Shown here: positions 53,822 through 62,648 of the stretch, one piece after another
Numbering within the stretch: the stretch's first letter is position 1
Layout of the letters: each line of letters starts with the position of its first letter
From: Clostridia bacterium
GTDB lineage: Bacteria > Bacillota > Clostridia > Oscillospirales > CAG-272
Length of the DNA stretch: 64,000 nucleotides
Direction of reading: 5' to 3'
Assembly (NCBI GenBank): GCA_017453205.1
Contig: JAFTKO010000008.1
Span: 62,001 to 126,000 of the forward strand
The notes under the pieces: generated by a model
Database searches by the model: none
Seen by the model: the letters and a program-made list of their open reading frames with translations, nothing else
Told to the model about the DNA's origin: nothing
Program-made: the position numbers and the translations under genes

Positions 53822-54330
53822 AACCGTTCACGAAAAAATTCGGAAAAAACGCCGTCAAGCCCCAAAATTCATTGGTTTGACAAACAGAAGTTTCAAAAAG
53901 TTTACAACTCGGTTTGTTCACAAAATATTCAAAAATGATCGATTTTTGCGTATGGTAAATTTTATTTACGGTAAATTTGTTAACAAAGCACTTAATTTCA
54001 CTGATTTTTGTTTATTTTTTTTGATTATTTTTTCTGTTTTGAAAGTATATTTTTGATAAGTAAATTTTATTTACCCACAAAAAGAAGTTTGCTTTTGTTG
54101 TTTGGCAAAAAAACAGGCTTTGAATATTGTGCAATCTACACAATTTTTGAACCGAATTTTCTACATCTGCACTTTTTGCACAAAAACGGTCATTTTCATC
54201 CATTTTGTTACCATTTTTGTTATTTATTATTAAAATATTATAAATTTTGTATCTATTTTATGCAATTGAAAAAAACTCGAAACAGACAAACGAAAAACAA
54301 AAAAAGAACCGCAATATACGCAGTTCCTTA
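53822..54330. other. AT-rich upstream region, no gene
   Basis: About 500 bp of T-rich sequence between the transport operon promoter and the suf terminator. No ORF with a ribosome site. It contains the twin palindromes described separately. Confidence 0.6.
53955..54074. promoter_or_regulatory. Twin identical 15-bp palindromes (candidate operators)
   Basis: GTAAAT-TTT-ATTTAC occurs exactly at 53955-53969 and again at 54060-54074; a degenerate third half (GTAAATTTGTTAAC) follows the first at 53971-53984. They lie 140-260 bp upstream of the operon promoter, at 105-bp centre spacing (10 helical turns), suited to a looping regulator. The regulator is not in the window. Confidence 0.5.
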
Positions 54331-54378
54331 AAAATACCGATCCCCTCTTCTGTGAAGGATTTAGAAAGAAGAGGGAGC

Positions 54379-54419
54379 GAAAGGGAGAGGGAAACTTTTT
54401 CAAAAGTATCCCTCTCCCT
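54379..54419 (-). terminator. Terminator of the suf operon
   Basis: GGGAGAGGGAAACTTTT pairs with AAAAGTATCCCTCTCCC (one mismatch); the sequence resembles the hairpin arm of repeat family A. Confidence 0.75.
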
Positions 54420-54442
54420 CGCATCATTCATATCATTTTAAT

Positions 54443-55360
54443 TCACTTTAAAAATCCGTTGATGATCTGTTCTTCGGCTTCTTTTTCGGTCAGTCCCAGC
54501 GTCATAAGCTTGATGAGCTGTTCGCCTGCGATCTTACCGATGGCGGCTTCGTGGATCAGCGAGGCATCGACATGATTTGCTTCGATCTGCGGAAGTGCCG
54601 TGACTTGAGCATCGTCCATGATGATGGCATCGCACTCGGTGTGTCCGGAACAGCGGTTGTTTCCGCGCACATGCGAAAGAAAAGTCTGACGGCTGTTATC
54701 CTTTGCCACCGAACGCGAGACCACATGCGTGCCGCAATCCTCACCGTCGAGGTCGACCGTAAAATCGGTCTCGGCAAATTGGTTGCCGTGCGTCATGATC
54801 TTTTCGCGCACGATCAGCGTGGCTCCCGACGCAAGTTTTGCAGACGTGTTGCGCTTTGTCGAGTCCACACCCTTGATCTGTGCGGTCTCCATTTCCATAT
54901 AGCTATCCTCGCCGAGGATCGCCACCGTGGTGGGGTTCATCACATTTTTGCCGCTTCCGTCACCTTCGCCGTAGTGCTTTTCAATGTATTTGACTTTCGC
55001 TCCTTTGGCAAGATAGAACGAATGAATACCGCTGTGCTCACTCTCCCCGGAGCCGCTGTTGTGAATGCCGCACCCCGCCACAATGGTCACGTCGCAGTCC
55101 TCGCCGATGTGAAAATCATTGTAGACCAGCTCCTTGAGTCCTGTTTGCGAAAGCAAAACGGGAATGTGCAGGCTCTCGTTCTTCGTACCGGGCTTGACAT
55201 AAATATCAATGCCGGATTTGTCGGTTTTCTTAACAATGGTGATATTTTCGGAGTCATTTTTGCCGTACAGAGCACCATTGACGCGCAGAGAATATGCGCC
55301 CTGCGGTACCTCGTGGATGCCTGCGATCTGCTCGAGAAGATTTTTTTGTATCGCGTCCAT
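54443..55360 (-). CDS. SufB/SufD-family Fe-S scaffold (minimal SmsB type)
   Basis: A 305-aa beta-helix protein, shorter than SufB (~470) or SufD (~420). The family core runs IVAGCGIHNSGSGESEHSG and HVVSRSVAKDNSRQTFLSHV, with conserved Cys/His/Glu residues near the C-terminus (CSGHTECDAIIMDD, HEAAIGKIAGEQ). It assembles Fe-S clusters with the ATPase encoded immediately upstream; the start shares one base with that gene's stop. No sufSU, sufE or sufA is nearby, matching the two-gene system of strict anaerobes. Confidence 0.9.
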   Translation of the reverse strand: MDAIQKNLLEQIAGIHEVPQGAYSLRVNGALYGKNDSENITIVKKTDKSGIDIYVKPGTKNESLHIPVLLSQTGLKELVYNDFHIGEDCDVTIVAGCGIHNSGSGESEHSGIHSFYLAKGAKVKYIEKHYGEGDGSGKNVMNPTTVAILGEDSYMEMETAQIKGVDSTKRNTSAKLASGATLIVREKIMTHGNQFAETDFTVDLDGEDCGTHVVSRSVAKDNSRQTFLSHVRGNNRCSGHTECDAIIMDDAQVTALPQIEANHVDASLIHEAAIGKIAGEQLIKLMTLGLTEKEAEEQIINGFLK

Positions 55361-56076
55361 CAGTCACATACCTCCCTGGTAAAACGGCACCCCGACTGCA
55401 CGTTGAGCAGCTCGGGCAAAATCTCGTTCTTGGCACCGTAAGCCGTCACCTTACCGCCCGAAACGACAATAATTTTGTCGGCAATGTCAAGGATGCGTTC
55501 CTGGTGCGAAATGATGAGAATGGTGCCGTGGGTGCGCTCGTACATACTGCGGAACACTTGAATGAGGTTGTGAAAGCTCCACAGGTCAATCCCCGCCTCG
55601 GGCTCGTCGAACACCGACAGCTTGGTGCCGCGCGCATTGATCATAGCAATCTCAATTCTCTTCAGCTCGCCGCCCGAAAGAGAGCCGTCCACCTCGCGGT
55701 TGACATAATCCTTGGCACAAAGACCGACCTCGGCAAGGTAGGCGCACGCCTCGCCGACCGAGATCTTTTTCCCCGCCGCCATAGAGATCAGATCCTTGAC
55801 CGTGATCCCCTTAAAGCGCACGGGCTGTTGGAACGCAAAGCTGACACCGCGGCGTGCGCGATCGGTAATGGAAAGATCGGTGATGTCCTCGCCGTCGAGA
55901 TAGATTTTCCCCGACGTGGGCGTATAAATACCCGCAATCAGCTTTGCCATGGTGGATTTTCCGCTTCCGTTCGGGCCCGTGACCGCCACAAAGCGGTCAT
56001 CTATTTGCAGACTGATGTCGGAAAGGATCTCCTTCCCTTCCTCCGTCCGATAGGTTACGTTTTTAAATTCTAACAT
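55360..56076 (-). CDS. sufC: SufC-type ABC ATPase
   Basis: A 238-aa cytoplasmic ABC ATPase. Walker A GPNGSGKST, Q-loop FAFQQPV, signature LSGGELKR, Walker B LSVFDEPEAGID and switch histidine SHQE identify SufC. It powers the scaffold protein of the downstream gene. The ribosome site AAAAGGAC precedes the ATG. Confidence 0.93.
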   Translation of the reverse strand: MLEFKNVTYRTEEGKEILSDISLQIDDRFVAVTGPNGSGKSTMAKLIAGIYTPTSGKIYLDGEDITDLSITDRARRGVSFAFQQPVRFKGITVKDLISMAAGKKISVGEACAYLAEVGLCAKDYVNREVDGSLSGGELKRIEIAMINARGTKLSVFDEPEAGIDLWSFHNLIQVFRSMYERTHGTILIISHQERILDIADKIIVVSGGKVTAYGAKNEILPELLNVQSGCRFTREVCD

Positions 56077-56115
56077 TGCAAGTCCTTTTCTTTTAAATTA
56101 CACAGTATCTTATAT

Positions 56116-56144
56116 ATTTTATCCTTTTTTGGAGATAATTGCAA
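56116..56144 (-). promoter_or_regulatory. sufC promoter
   Basis: On the minus strand TTGCAA (56144-56139), 17 nt, TAAAAT (56121-56116). Confidence 0.7.
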
Positions 56145-56266
56145 GGATATTGTGTGTTTTGTCTTGTTAAATTTCTGTGAACGAAAAGCCAATGCCGAAG
56201 TTTTGTGGTATAATTTTAGATAATTTCCCTTTGCAGCTTTGAAATATCTCCGAAAGGATCATTCCC

Positions 56267-57496
56267 ATGTCAAGAACATTTCCAACCATCACCATCACCG
56301 ACAAAGCCGAAAAAATGCTCCGCGGCGGGCACGTTTGGGTATACGCCGACGAAGTCCTCGCCCTTTCGCAAACCCCCGAAAACGGATCCCTCGTTGACGT
56401 CCTCACGCAAAAAGGACGCTATCTCGGCACCGGCTTTTACAACGCCAACTCCAAGATCCGTGTGCGCGTGGTCTCCAAAAATGCCAACGACCGCTTTGAC
56501 GCCGCCTTTTGGGAGCGCAAGCTCCGTTGGGCGCTCGACTACCGCCGCGCCGTAATGGGCGAACAGGATTTTCGTTGCTGCCGCCTCATCTTCGGCGAAG
56601 CCGATGCCTTCCCCGGACTCACGGTCGACCGTTTTGACAGTATCCTCGTCACACAGGTCCTTTCACTTGGCATTGAACAGATCAAAGAAACGCTGTACGC
56701 CACGCTGGTTCGGCTGCTCCGCGAGGAATTTGGACAAAAGATTGACGCACTGTACGAGCGCAACGACGTTGCCATCCGCGAGCTGGAGGGCATGAAGCAA
56801 TACACCGATTTTTGGTCGGGCGACGGACTTGCCACCGACCTTGACGGAAAGACGACCATCACCGAAAACGGCATCGTCTACGAGGTGGACTATATCCACG
56901 GACAAAAAACCGGCTTTTTCCTCGATCAAAAATACAACCGCGCCGCCATTCGCAAGATCGCACAGGGGCGCCGCGTGCTCGACTGCTTTACCCACACGGG
57001 GTCCTTTGCCCTCAACGCCGCCGCCGCGGGCGCAGAGTTGGTCAATGCCGTGGACATTTCGGCGGATGCGATCAAGTTAGCAGAAGCTAACGCACGCCGA
57101 AATTCCTTGCAGCACAATATGAAATTCACTTGTTGCGATGTTTTCGATCTATTAACAGAGTTAGCAAACGCCAACCAAAAGGATTATGACTTTATTATCC
57201 TCGATCCTCCCGCGTTTACCAAGAGCCGTGACACCTTAAAAAATGCCATTAAGGGCTACAAAGAGATCAATCTCAAAGCCATGAAGCTTCTTCCCCGCGG
57301 CGGTTACCTTGCTACCTGCTCCTGCTCTCACTTTATGACCGAAACTTACTTCAAGCAAATGCTCCACAACGCCGCTGCGGACGCCGGCGTCGGTCTCCGT
57401 CAGATCGAAGCCCGCCAACAGTCCCCCGACCACCCCATCCTTTGGAATGTCCCCGAAACCGATTACCTCAAATTCTTTATATTTCAAATCGTGTAA
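56267..57496 (+). CDS. Class I SAM-dependent rRNA methyltransferase (RlmI/YwbD type)
   Basis: A 409-aa 23S rRNA cytosine-5 methyltransferase-like protein. An N-terminal PUA domain (1-75, RGGHVWVYADEV) is followed by the Rossmann domain with motif I VLDCFTHTGSFALNAA, motif II NAVDISADAIK, motif IV ILDPPAF and LATCSCS. An extended -10 promoter (TGGTATAAT, 56206-56214) lies upstream and GAAAGGATC precedes the ATG. It is transcribed away from sufC. Confidence 0.92.
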   Translation: MSRTFPTITITDKAEKMLRGGHVWVYADEVLALSQTPENGSLVDVLTQKGRYLGTGFYNANSKIRVRVVSKNANDRFDAAFWERKLRWALDYRRAVMGEQDFRCCRLIFGEADAFPGLTVDRFDSILVTQVLSLGIEQIKETLYATLVRLLREEFGQKIDALYERNDVAIRELEGMKQYTDFWSGDGLATDLDGKTTITENGIVYEVDYIHGQKTGFFLDQKYNRAAIRKIAQGRRVLDCFTHTGSFALNAAAAGAELVNAVDISADAIKLAEANARRNSLQHNMKFTCCDVFDLLTELANANQKDYDFIILDPPAFTKSRDTLKNAIKGYKEINLKAMKLLPRGGYLATCSCSHFMTETYFKQMLHNAAADAGVGLRQIEARQQSPDHPILWNVPETDYLKFFIFQIV

Positions 57497-57524
57497 TTTA
57501 AACTTTATAAACTTCTTTAACTTT

Positions 57525-57650
57525 GCGGGGGAGAGGGAGAACTTTTTTGTAAAAAAGCTCTCCCTCTCCCCCGCGCCCCCTCTCTCTTTCAAAAAATTTT
57601 TCACGTATTTATAAGAATTAAATTTTAAAATCTATGCGCTTTTATTTTAG
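57525..57650 (+). repeat. Divergent repeat A relative
   Basis: A very stable hairpin (GCGGGGGAGAGGGAGA...CTCTCCCTCTCCCCCGC) is followed by CACGTATTT and AAAATCTATGCGCTTTTATT, aligning with AACGCATTT and AAAATCTGTGCGCTTCAC in copy A3. It probably ends the methyltransferase transcript. The next ~130 bp (57651-57780) are AT-rich with nothing recognised. Confidence 0.55.
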
Positions 57651-57780
57651 AAAAAGAATTGATATCTTTCTAAAATTTTATTAAAAATATAGTTAAAGAA
57701 TCTATGATAAAGGCTATTTTTAATTATTTGTTTATTTTCCCATTTATTAAACTTTTTTGGTGAGGGGGATATATTTTCTC

Positions 57781-58076
57781 AAAAAAGCATGCTTGTTATG
57801 GCAAGGCAACTTTTAGCCGTCTCCTTGGTGGGAAGGCGCCTAAGGTTACTGTTGCACGATAATAGTACCACTGACGTTTTACGGCAAACAACTTTTAGCC
57901 TCCTCCTTTGGGGGAGGTGGCGAGCAACGCAAGACGGAAGGAGTACTTGAAAAAACCTTTCCAATAGACAACTCCCTCACCCGCTGACGCGGGAGCGTGA
58001 AGTCGTCTTGACGACTTCACGGTGACAAGGCGTAGCCTTTGACGGAAGGAGTCCTTTCAAAAAAGCAACTTTACAA
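57781..58076 (-). repeat. Repeat family B, copy B2
   Basis: Opposite orientation to B1. Contains GATAATAGTACCACTGACG, a CCTCCTTTGGGGGAGG hairpin, GGGTGA...GGGAG arms and a strong GTGAAGTCGTC/GACGACTTCAC stem-loop. Both B copies lie within a repeat A neighbourhood. Confidence 0.6.
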
Positions 58077-58138
58077 TGGGTAACTGTCTCGTGGGAGCCC
58101 CTTATGCAAAAAGAGACTCCCACGAAAATATGATTCAT

Positions 58139-59539
58139 TTATAATTCTAACCGATCAAACACTTGATAGATATCCCCGGCGCCCATAACGATGACGAGGT
58201 CGCCGTTGCGAGCCTCTTTTTTGATCGTCTCGGCAACGGCGTCAAAGGAGCCGCAATAAGTGGCTTTTTCACCGATGCGATCGGCAAGCGTTTTTGAGGT
58301 CACGCCGTAGATGTTCTCCTCGCGCGCGGCGTAAATGTCAGCAAAATACACGCGGTCGGCATCTCCAAACGCACGGGAAAATTCCTCCAACAATCCCGCA
58401 GTACGGCTGTAGGTATGCGGCTGATAAGCACACAGCACGCGGGCAAAGCCAAGCTCTTTTGCGCCCGCAAGCGTCGCTTTGATCTCGTCCGGATGATGCC
58501 CGTAGTCATCGTAGATGACGGCGCCGCTCGGCAGTTCTCCCTTGTATTCCATGCGACGGTTGGCGCCCCGAAAGCTTGCAAGTCCGTCCGCCACCTTCTC
58601 GGGAACGATGCCGCAAAGCGTCGCCGCGCTTGCGGCCGCCAAGGCATTGTAGAGGTTGTGTTTGCCCACCGTCCGCATTCGGACACGGCAAAGGACTTCC
58701 CCTCTGCGGCAAAAATCAAATGCGGTCTCGCCAAGCTCACGGCAAATATTTTTCGCAGTAAAATCCGCAGGCGCGTCAAGGGCAAAGGTCACCTTTTTTC
58801 CCGCAAAAGGAGCAAGCGCAGTCACGCTTTCGGCATCGTCGGCATTATAGAGCGCCGTACCGTCCTTGCCCGTCCGTTCCGCATATCGCAAAAACGAGGT
58901 ACGGATCTGTTTCATACTGTGAAAATAATCGACATGATCCATTCCGATATTGAGGATCACCGCCAGCGTAGGATTAAAATCAAGGAAAGAATCCATGTAC
59001 TCGCAGGCTTCAAAAACGATGTGCTCCCGCGCGCGACCGATGCGGCACGGGGAATTTCCAAGCGACGGCAGTGACGCACCGCAAAGCACGGTGGGATCCC
59101 CCGCAGCAAGGAAAATGCTCGCACACATTGCCGTGCAGGTGCTCTTTCCGTGCATGCCCGCCACACCCACGCAAGCGCCGAAGCCCGTCATTAGGTAGCC
59201 CAGATAGTCGGCGCGCGAGAATAACGGCTTGCCCGCTTGCTTTGCCGCCACATATTCGGGATTTTGGGCATCGATGGCAACAGTATAGACCACAGCATCA
59301 TAGTTCTCCACATGGGAGGCGTCATGTCCGTAATCCACGCGGATGCCTTGTGCTTCGAGTGCCTCGGTCACCGCGGTTTTGGTTCGATCCGAACCTCCGA
59401 CTGTCAGCCCGTTGTGCGCCGAAAGCTCCGCCAACGCCGACATACTGATGCCGCCGATGCCGATGAAAAAAATACTCCGACAGTTCCTCAACGCCTCTGC
59501 GATTGCCACCGCACCGTAATGTGTGTTCTCCACAGACAT
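58139..59539 (-). CDS. murC: UDP-N-acetylmuramate-L-alanine ligase
   Basis: A 466-aa cytoplasmic ligase that adds the first peptide residue in peptidoglycan synthesis. The Rossmann start FIGIGGISMSALAEL, the ATP loop GVAGMHGKSTCTAM, and the C-terminal DDYGHHPDEIKATL are diagnostic. The ATG follows AGAAGGGAG. Single-gene unit, divergent from spoVG. Confidence 0.97.
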   Translation of the reverse strand: MSVENTHYGAVAIAEALRNCRSIFFIGIGGISMSALAELSAHNGLTVGGSDRTKTAVTEALEAQGIRVDYGHDASHVENYDAVVYTVAIDAQNPEYVAAKQAGKPLFSRADYLGYLMTGFGACVGVAGMHGKSTCTAMCASIFLAAGDPTVLCGASLPSLGNSPCRIGRAREHIVFEACEYMDSFLDFNPTLAVILNIGMDHVDYFHSMKQIRTSFLRYAERTGKDGTALYNADDAESVTALAPFAGKKVTFALDAPADFTAKNICRELGETAFDFCRRGEVLCRVRMRTVGKHNLYNALAAASAATLCGIVPEKVADGLASFRGANRRMEYKGELPSGAVIYDDYGHHPDEIKATLAGAKELGFARVLCAYQPHTYSRTAGLLEEFSRAFGDADRVYFADIYAAREENIYGVTSKTLADRIGEKATYCGSFDAVAETIKKEARNGDLVIVMGAGDIYQVFDRLEL

Positions 59540-59745
59540 GTCTTTTCTCCCTTCTTTTTTCCAAGTGTGAAGTGAAACTTAAAATTGTAACCGAAATCCG
59601 ACTTTTTTCTCCAAAATCATTTACACACGGCTTGGAAATTCACAAAAATATCTATCATTCTTTGAATATTCATCACAAAAACATTTTATACTATATACAT
59701 CAGAAAAAACACTGAAAGTAAAATCACCGAACGGAGGAAATCACC

Positions 59746-60051
59746 ATGCAGATCACAGATATTAAAGTCAGAAAGCTTTTTGATGAAGGACCGATGAAGG
59801 CTATTGTTTCCGTCACCTTTGACGGTCAGCTTGCCGTTCACGACATTAAGGTCATCAACGCGCGCGATAAATTCTTTATCGTCATGCCCAGCCGCAAGAA
59901 CCCCGATGAAAGCTACCGCGACATTGTACATCCCATCAATGCGCAATTCCGCGGAATGCTGGAAGAAGCGGTGATTACGGCTTACGAAGCCGCTGTTGCC
60001 GAAGCGCAAGCCGCCGAGAACACGGAAACCCCCGCGCCCGAAACGGTATAA
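59746..60051 (+). CDS. spoVG: SpoVG RNA-binding regulator
   Basis: A 101-aa protein with the canonical SpoVG fold (MQITDIKVRKLFDEGPMKA, ARDKFFIVMPSRKNP, RDIVHPINAQFRG) and a short acidic tail. SpoVG controls septation, sporulation and virulence genes by binding nucleic acid. A likely promoter (TTGAAT 59662, TATACT 59687; 19-nt spacer) and a CGGAGGAAA ribosome site are upstream. Confidence 0.96.
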   Translation: MQITDIKVRKLFDEGPMKAIVSVTFDGQLAVHDIKVINARDKFFIVMPSRKNPDESYRDIVHPINAQFRGMLEEAVITAYEAAVAEAQAAENTETPAPETV

Positions 60052-60064
60052 ACCGCAAATTTTG

Positions 60065-60095
60065 AAAGACTGCCGCACCGCGGCGGTCTTTTTTT
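60065..60095 (+). terminator. spoVG terminator
   Basis: AAGACTGCCGC pairs with GCGGCGGTCTT, followed by TTTTT. Confidence 0.9.
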
Positions 60096-60195
60096 GCGGA
60101 GTAAGGGAAATGATCAGAGTGCAGACCTAAAGTACAAAAAATGTCAAATTGTACAAAGTCTTTAGTCGCTTTTTCTTTGACCATATAGGCGCAAA

Positions 60196-60330
60196 GAAAA
60201 AGCTTGCAAAAAGAAAGCGCCGAAAAAGGATTTCGCGCTCTGCGGAGCGCGAGGAGGGCTCCGCGCCCTCCACTGCGCGAGCTTTTGAAAAAGCTCGACC
60301 AAAACTTTCAGCAAACTGACAAAACTCGTT
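60196..60330 (+). repeat. Repeat type C (stacked GC hairpins)
   Basis: Three consecutive stems: CGCGCTCTGCGGAGCGCG, GGAGGGCTCCGCGCCCTCC and GAGCTTTTGAAAAAGCTC, followed by CAAAACTTTC, the same tail that follows the family A hairpin. This composite is typical of intergenic repeats of gut Firmicutes. Confidence 0.6.
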
Positions 60331-60351
60331 AGTTTTGTCTACAGGCTCAAA

Positions 60352-60855
60352 TTATATTTCCCCGTGCGCCAACAACACCGTATCCCGCCGCAAAGACAGC
60401 GTCCCGAAGGTCCGCATTCCCGTGCCGACACTGCCGGGATTGAAGAGATACATGGGGCGGGTCAGCGTCTTTTGCCCGATCACGCGCCCCTTGGGGATCA
60501 CCTCCGAAAGCGGCTGATGCGTATGTCCAAACAGTACAATGTCGGCACCGATCTCGGCAGCGTGAGAGATCAGCGCACCGATCCCGCCCTTGACACCGTA
60601 CAAATGCCCGTGCGTGGCAAGCACCGTGTGTCCCTCGAGCGCGATAACGATCTCGTTGGGCGCGTCTGTGTCGGAGGACCAATCACAATTCCCGCGTACT
60701 GCATAAAGAGGTGTGTCTCCGAGTTCCGTGGCATTGGCATCGCGCAAGCCGTCCCCCAAAAAGAAGACCGCGTCGATACGACCGGGCTGGCGTTCGATCG
60801 CCTCTTTCATCCCACTGCTTCTACCGTGTGAATCCGAAAAAATCAAAATTTCCAA
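60352..60855 (-). CDS. YfcE/MJ0936-type metallophosphoesterase
   Basis: A 167-aa phosphodiesterase with the motifs DSHG, GDGLRD, RGNCDW, THGHLYG and GHTHQP, which bind two metals. It starts with TTG behind AGAGGAAAAT; no ATG fits the family N-terminus. Natural substrates of this group are unclear. Confidence 0.88.
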   Translation of the reverse strand: MEILIFSDSHGRSSGMKEAIERQPGRIDAVFFLGDGLRDANATELGDTPLYAVRGNCDWSSDTDAPNEIVIALEGHTVLATHGHLYGVKGGIGALISHAAEIGADIVLFGHTHQPLSEVIPKGRVIGQKTLTRPMYLFNPGSVGTGMRTFGTLSLRRDTVLLAHGEI

Positions 60856-61028
60856 GTTATTTTCCTCTGCGTTTGAACTTCCCTATTATTATAGCATTTC
60901 GACGCGCATTTGTCTACCCGTTGGCAAATTTTTTGCAGATGTTTTTTCGAGTTGCTGTGCCAAAAGCACCGTTGTTCCCATATACTGCCCATGAAAGCAC
61001 GATGAATGGAAAGGAGTTTTACAAGAAT

Positions 61029-61259
61029 ATGCAACTCGATCAAAAAATGCTGAACCGTCTGCTTGCTATGAACGACGACCAACTGGGGGACTTGATCAAG
61101 AACATCGCAACAGAGGCGGGCATCGATCCCGCGACACTGGGGCTCAACCCCAATAATATCTCACAGATCCGCCAAGCGCTGGGCGGTGCCACCGAACAGG
61201 ATCTGCAACAGTTGAACACCATGTACGACGCCTATAAACAAAACCGTCGGAAACCTTGA
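61029..61259 (+). CDS. Small helical protein, unknown (first of three)
   Basis: A 76-aa protein (MQLDQKMLNRLLAMNDDQLGDL...GGATEQDLQQLNTMYDAYKQ), predicted all-helical. GGAAAGGAG lies 12 nt before this ATG; an ATG at 61002 would add nine residues but lacks a ribosome site. First of three closely spaced genes of unknown role that share low-complexity design and probably work together. Confidence 0.65.
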   Translation: MQLDQKMLNRLLAMNDDQLGDLIKNIATEAGIDPATLGLNPNNISQIRQALGGATEQDLQQLNTMYDAYKQNRRKP

Positions 61260-61282
61260 TGTAAGAGAGGAGGAATCTCCCT

Positions 61283-61774
61283 ATGGAAGAAGAAAAGCAA
61301 GGAACCTCCGCCGCGCCGTCGGCTGATATGCTCGGTGCTTTACTCTCCAACCCCGATCTGCTTCGGCGCATCGGTTCGATCATGAGCGCCGCAACACAAA
61401 ACACGGGGGCGCCGTCTCCCGATACTTCGTCCGCAAAAACCAATGAAGCCGGCTCCGAGGTCTCGGCATCGGCGTCCGACACTCCCGCATCGACCCCGAC
61501 GGCGGGCGGGATCCCATTGGATGGCTTGGGGGCGGTCTTATCCGATCCCTCCATGCTCGCAAAGATTCCACAGATCATGGCGGTCATGAAGCCAATGCTG
61601 GCATCCATGGCGCCGCCAAAAGCCGAGCACGAGCACTCTCCGTCCTCACCCGAGCTGTGCCGCGACCATCTGCTCTTGGCACTCAAGCCCTTTTTGTCGC
61701 CCGAGCGGCGCGAGGCAGTGGACTCGATCATTCGCATTTCCAAGCTTGGCGCCGTGTTTAAGCAATTGAAATAA
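61283..61774 (+). CDS. Unknown acidic/Ser-Thr-rich protein (second of three)
   Basis: A 163-aa protein with two short leucine-rich motifs sharing a pattern (LGALLSNPDLLRRIGSIMSA and LGAVLSDPSMLAKIPQIMAV), joined by a disordered Ser/Thr/Ala linker, and a helical C-terminus (HLLLALKPFLSPERREAVDSI). GAGGAGG precedes the ATG. The internal duplication suggests two peptide-binding or membrane-contacting helices. No family recognised. Confidence 0.7.
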   Translation: MEEEKQGTSAAPSADMLGALLSNPDLLRRIGSIMSAATQNTGAPSPDTSSAKTNEAGSEVSASASDTPASTPTAGGIPLDGLGAVLSDPSMLAKIPQIMAVMKPMLASMAPPKAEHEHSPSSPELCRDHLLLALKPFLSPERREAVDSIIRISKLGAVFKQLK

Positions 61775-61786
61775 GGAGGGGTGACG

Positions 61787-62248
61787 ATGTATTCGAGATA
61801 CCATGACCGCCCCGTACACGTGCCCGAAAATTACAGCGGGTGCGCGTTTTCCGACCGTCCGGCCAAAGAAACACCACCTGCGGCACCCTACCGCTTGGAT
61901 GTGGGAAAGCCGACACCCGCACCGTCGAGCGACCGAAAGGATCCTTCCGTCATGCCGCCCCCACCGCGCGCCGTGATCATCCCCAAAAAAGATGACGCAC
62001 CGCCTCCTCCGCCTCCCGCCGAGGAAAAAGAGCGGCATGAACCCCATGAGGAAAAAAGAGAACATCACGACGCGGCGTTCCTGCAACCCTTTCAAGGGCT
62101 CTTCGGTCACATCGGGCACGCCTTTCCGTTCTCCCACGGACTGGGCTTTGACGAGCTGCTTTTGCTCGGTCTGATCATTCTGCTCTCGCAAAACGAGGGA
62201 GACTCCGATGTCGTTCTTTGGCTGGCGTTGCTGCTGTTTTGCGGATGA
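61787..62248 (+). CDS. Proline-rich protein with a C-terminal hydrophobic hairpin (third of three)
   Basis: A 153-aa protein. Residues 1-90 are proline-rich and disordered (VMPPPPRAVIIPKK, APPPPPPAEEKERHEPHEEK), then a histidine-rich stretch, then two hydrophobic segments (FDELLLLGLIILLSQ and SDVVLWLALLLFCG). Such tails are seen in small clostridial spore- or membrane-associated proteins (inference only). Its ribosome site overlaps the previous stop, so it is coupled. The stop codon forms part of the 10-bp target duplication of mobile element A5. Confidence 0.7.
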   Translation: MYSRYHDRPVHVPENYSGCAFSDRPAKETPPAAPYRLDVGKPTPAPSSDRKDPSVMPPPPRAVIIPKKDDAPPPPPPAEEKERHEPHEEKREHHDAAFLQPFQGLFGHIGHAFPFSHGLGFDELLLLGLIILLSQNEGDSDVVLWLALLLFCG

Positions 62249-62253
62249 TCTGA
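62244..62253. repeat. Target-site duplication, left copy
   Basis: GATGATCTGA, identical to 62547-62556 on the other side of element A5. It includes the TGA stop of the preceding gene. Confidence 0.85.
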
Positions 62254-62546
62254 CACGGCAACAGCATTTATATTTTTTTAAGGATGAGGCTGGGATCGAA
62301 TGTAACCATGTGGACCATTTTGGGTGGTGGTAACCGCTTTCTCCCACGGAGAAAGTGTAATGGTTGGCGGGAGCTATTGTTTGGAACAACGTACTAACAT
62401 TCCTATACCGTCAGAAAACTACCGAAAGAGGAACAGACATTCCCGTGATAAAATATAAAATTCGTTGAAAGTTCTTGAGGGGGCGTGGGGGAACTTCTTG
62501 AAAGAAGTTCCCCCACAAAAAACTACAAGTAAATGCTATTACCGCA
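62254..62546 (-). mobile_element. Repeat family A, youngest full copy A5 (MITE)
   Basis: A 293-bp element in reverse orientation: CACGGCAACAGCATTTA at 62254-62270 and TAAATGCTATTACCGCA at 62530-62546. All internal blocks are present. It is flanked by a perfect 10-bp direct repeat, direct evidence of transposition. With no coding capacity, it must be moved by a transposase elsewhere in the genome. Confidence 0.88.
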
Positions 62547-62556
62547 GATGATCTGA
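62547..62556. repeat. Target-site duplication, right copy
   Basis: GATGATCTGA, the partner of 62244-62253. Confidence 0.85.
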
Positions 62557-62565
62557 AAAAAAGAC

Positions 62566-62594
62566 TTGATTTTCGTCCGATTTTATGGTATCAT
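62566..62594 (+). promoter_or_regulatory. Promoter of the VanZ-phosphoesterase gene
   Basis: TTGATT, 17 nt, TATCAT. A CGCACAC/GTGTGCG hairpin (about 62609-62633) in the leader partly masks the translation start region. Confidence 0.65.
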
Positions 62595-62648
62595 ACTCAT
62601 AAAGGGATCGCACACGCGTATCAAGTGTGTGCGAAATGGGTATATATT

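Noticed and set aside
60711-61028. Upstream extension of the 76-aa gene to a 182-aa protein
   Set aside because: The extension overlaps the divergent phosphoesterase gene and its promoter and has no ribosome site.
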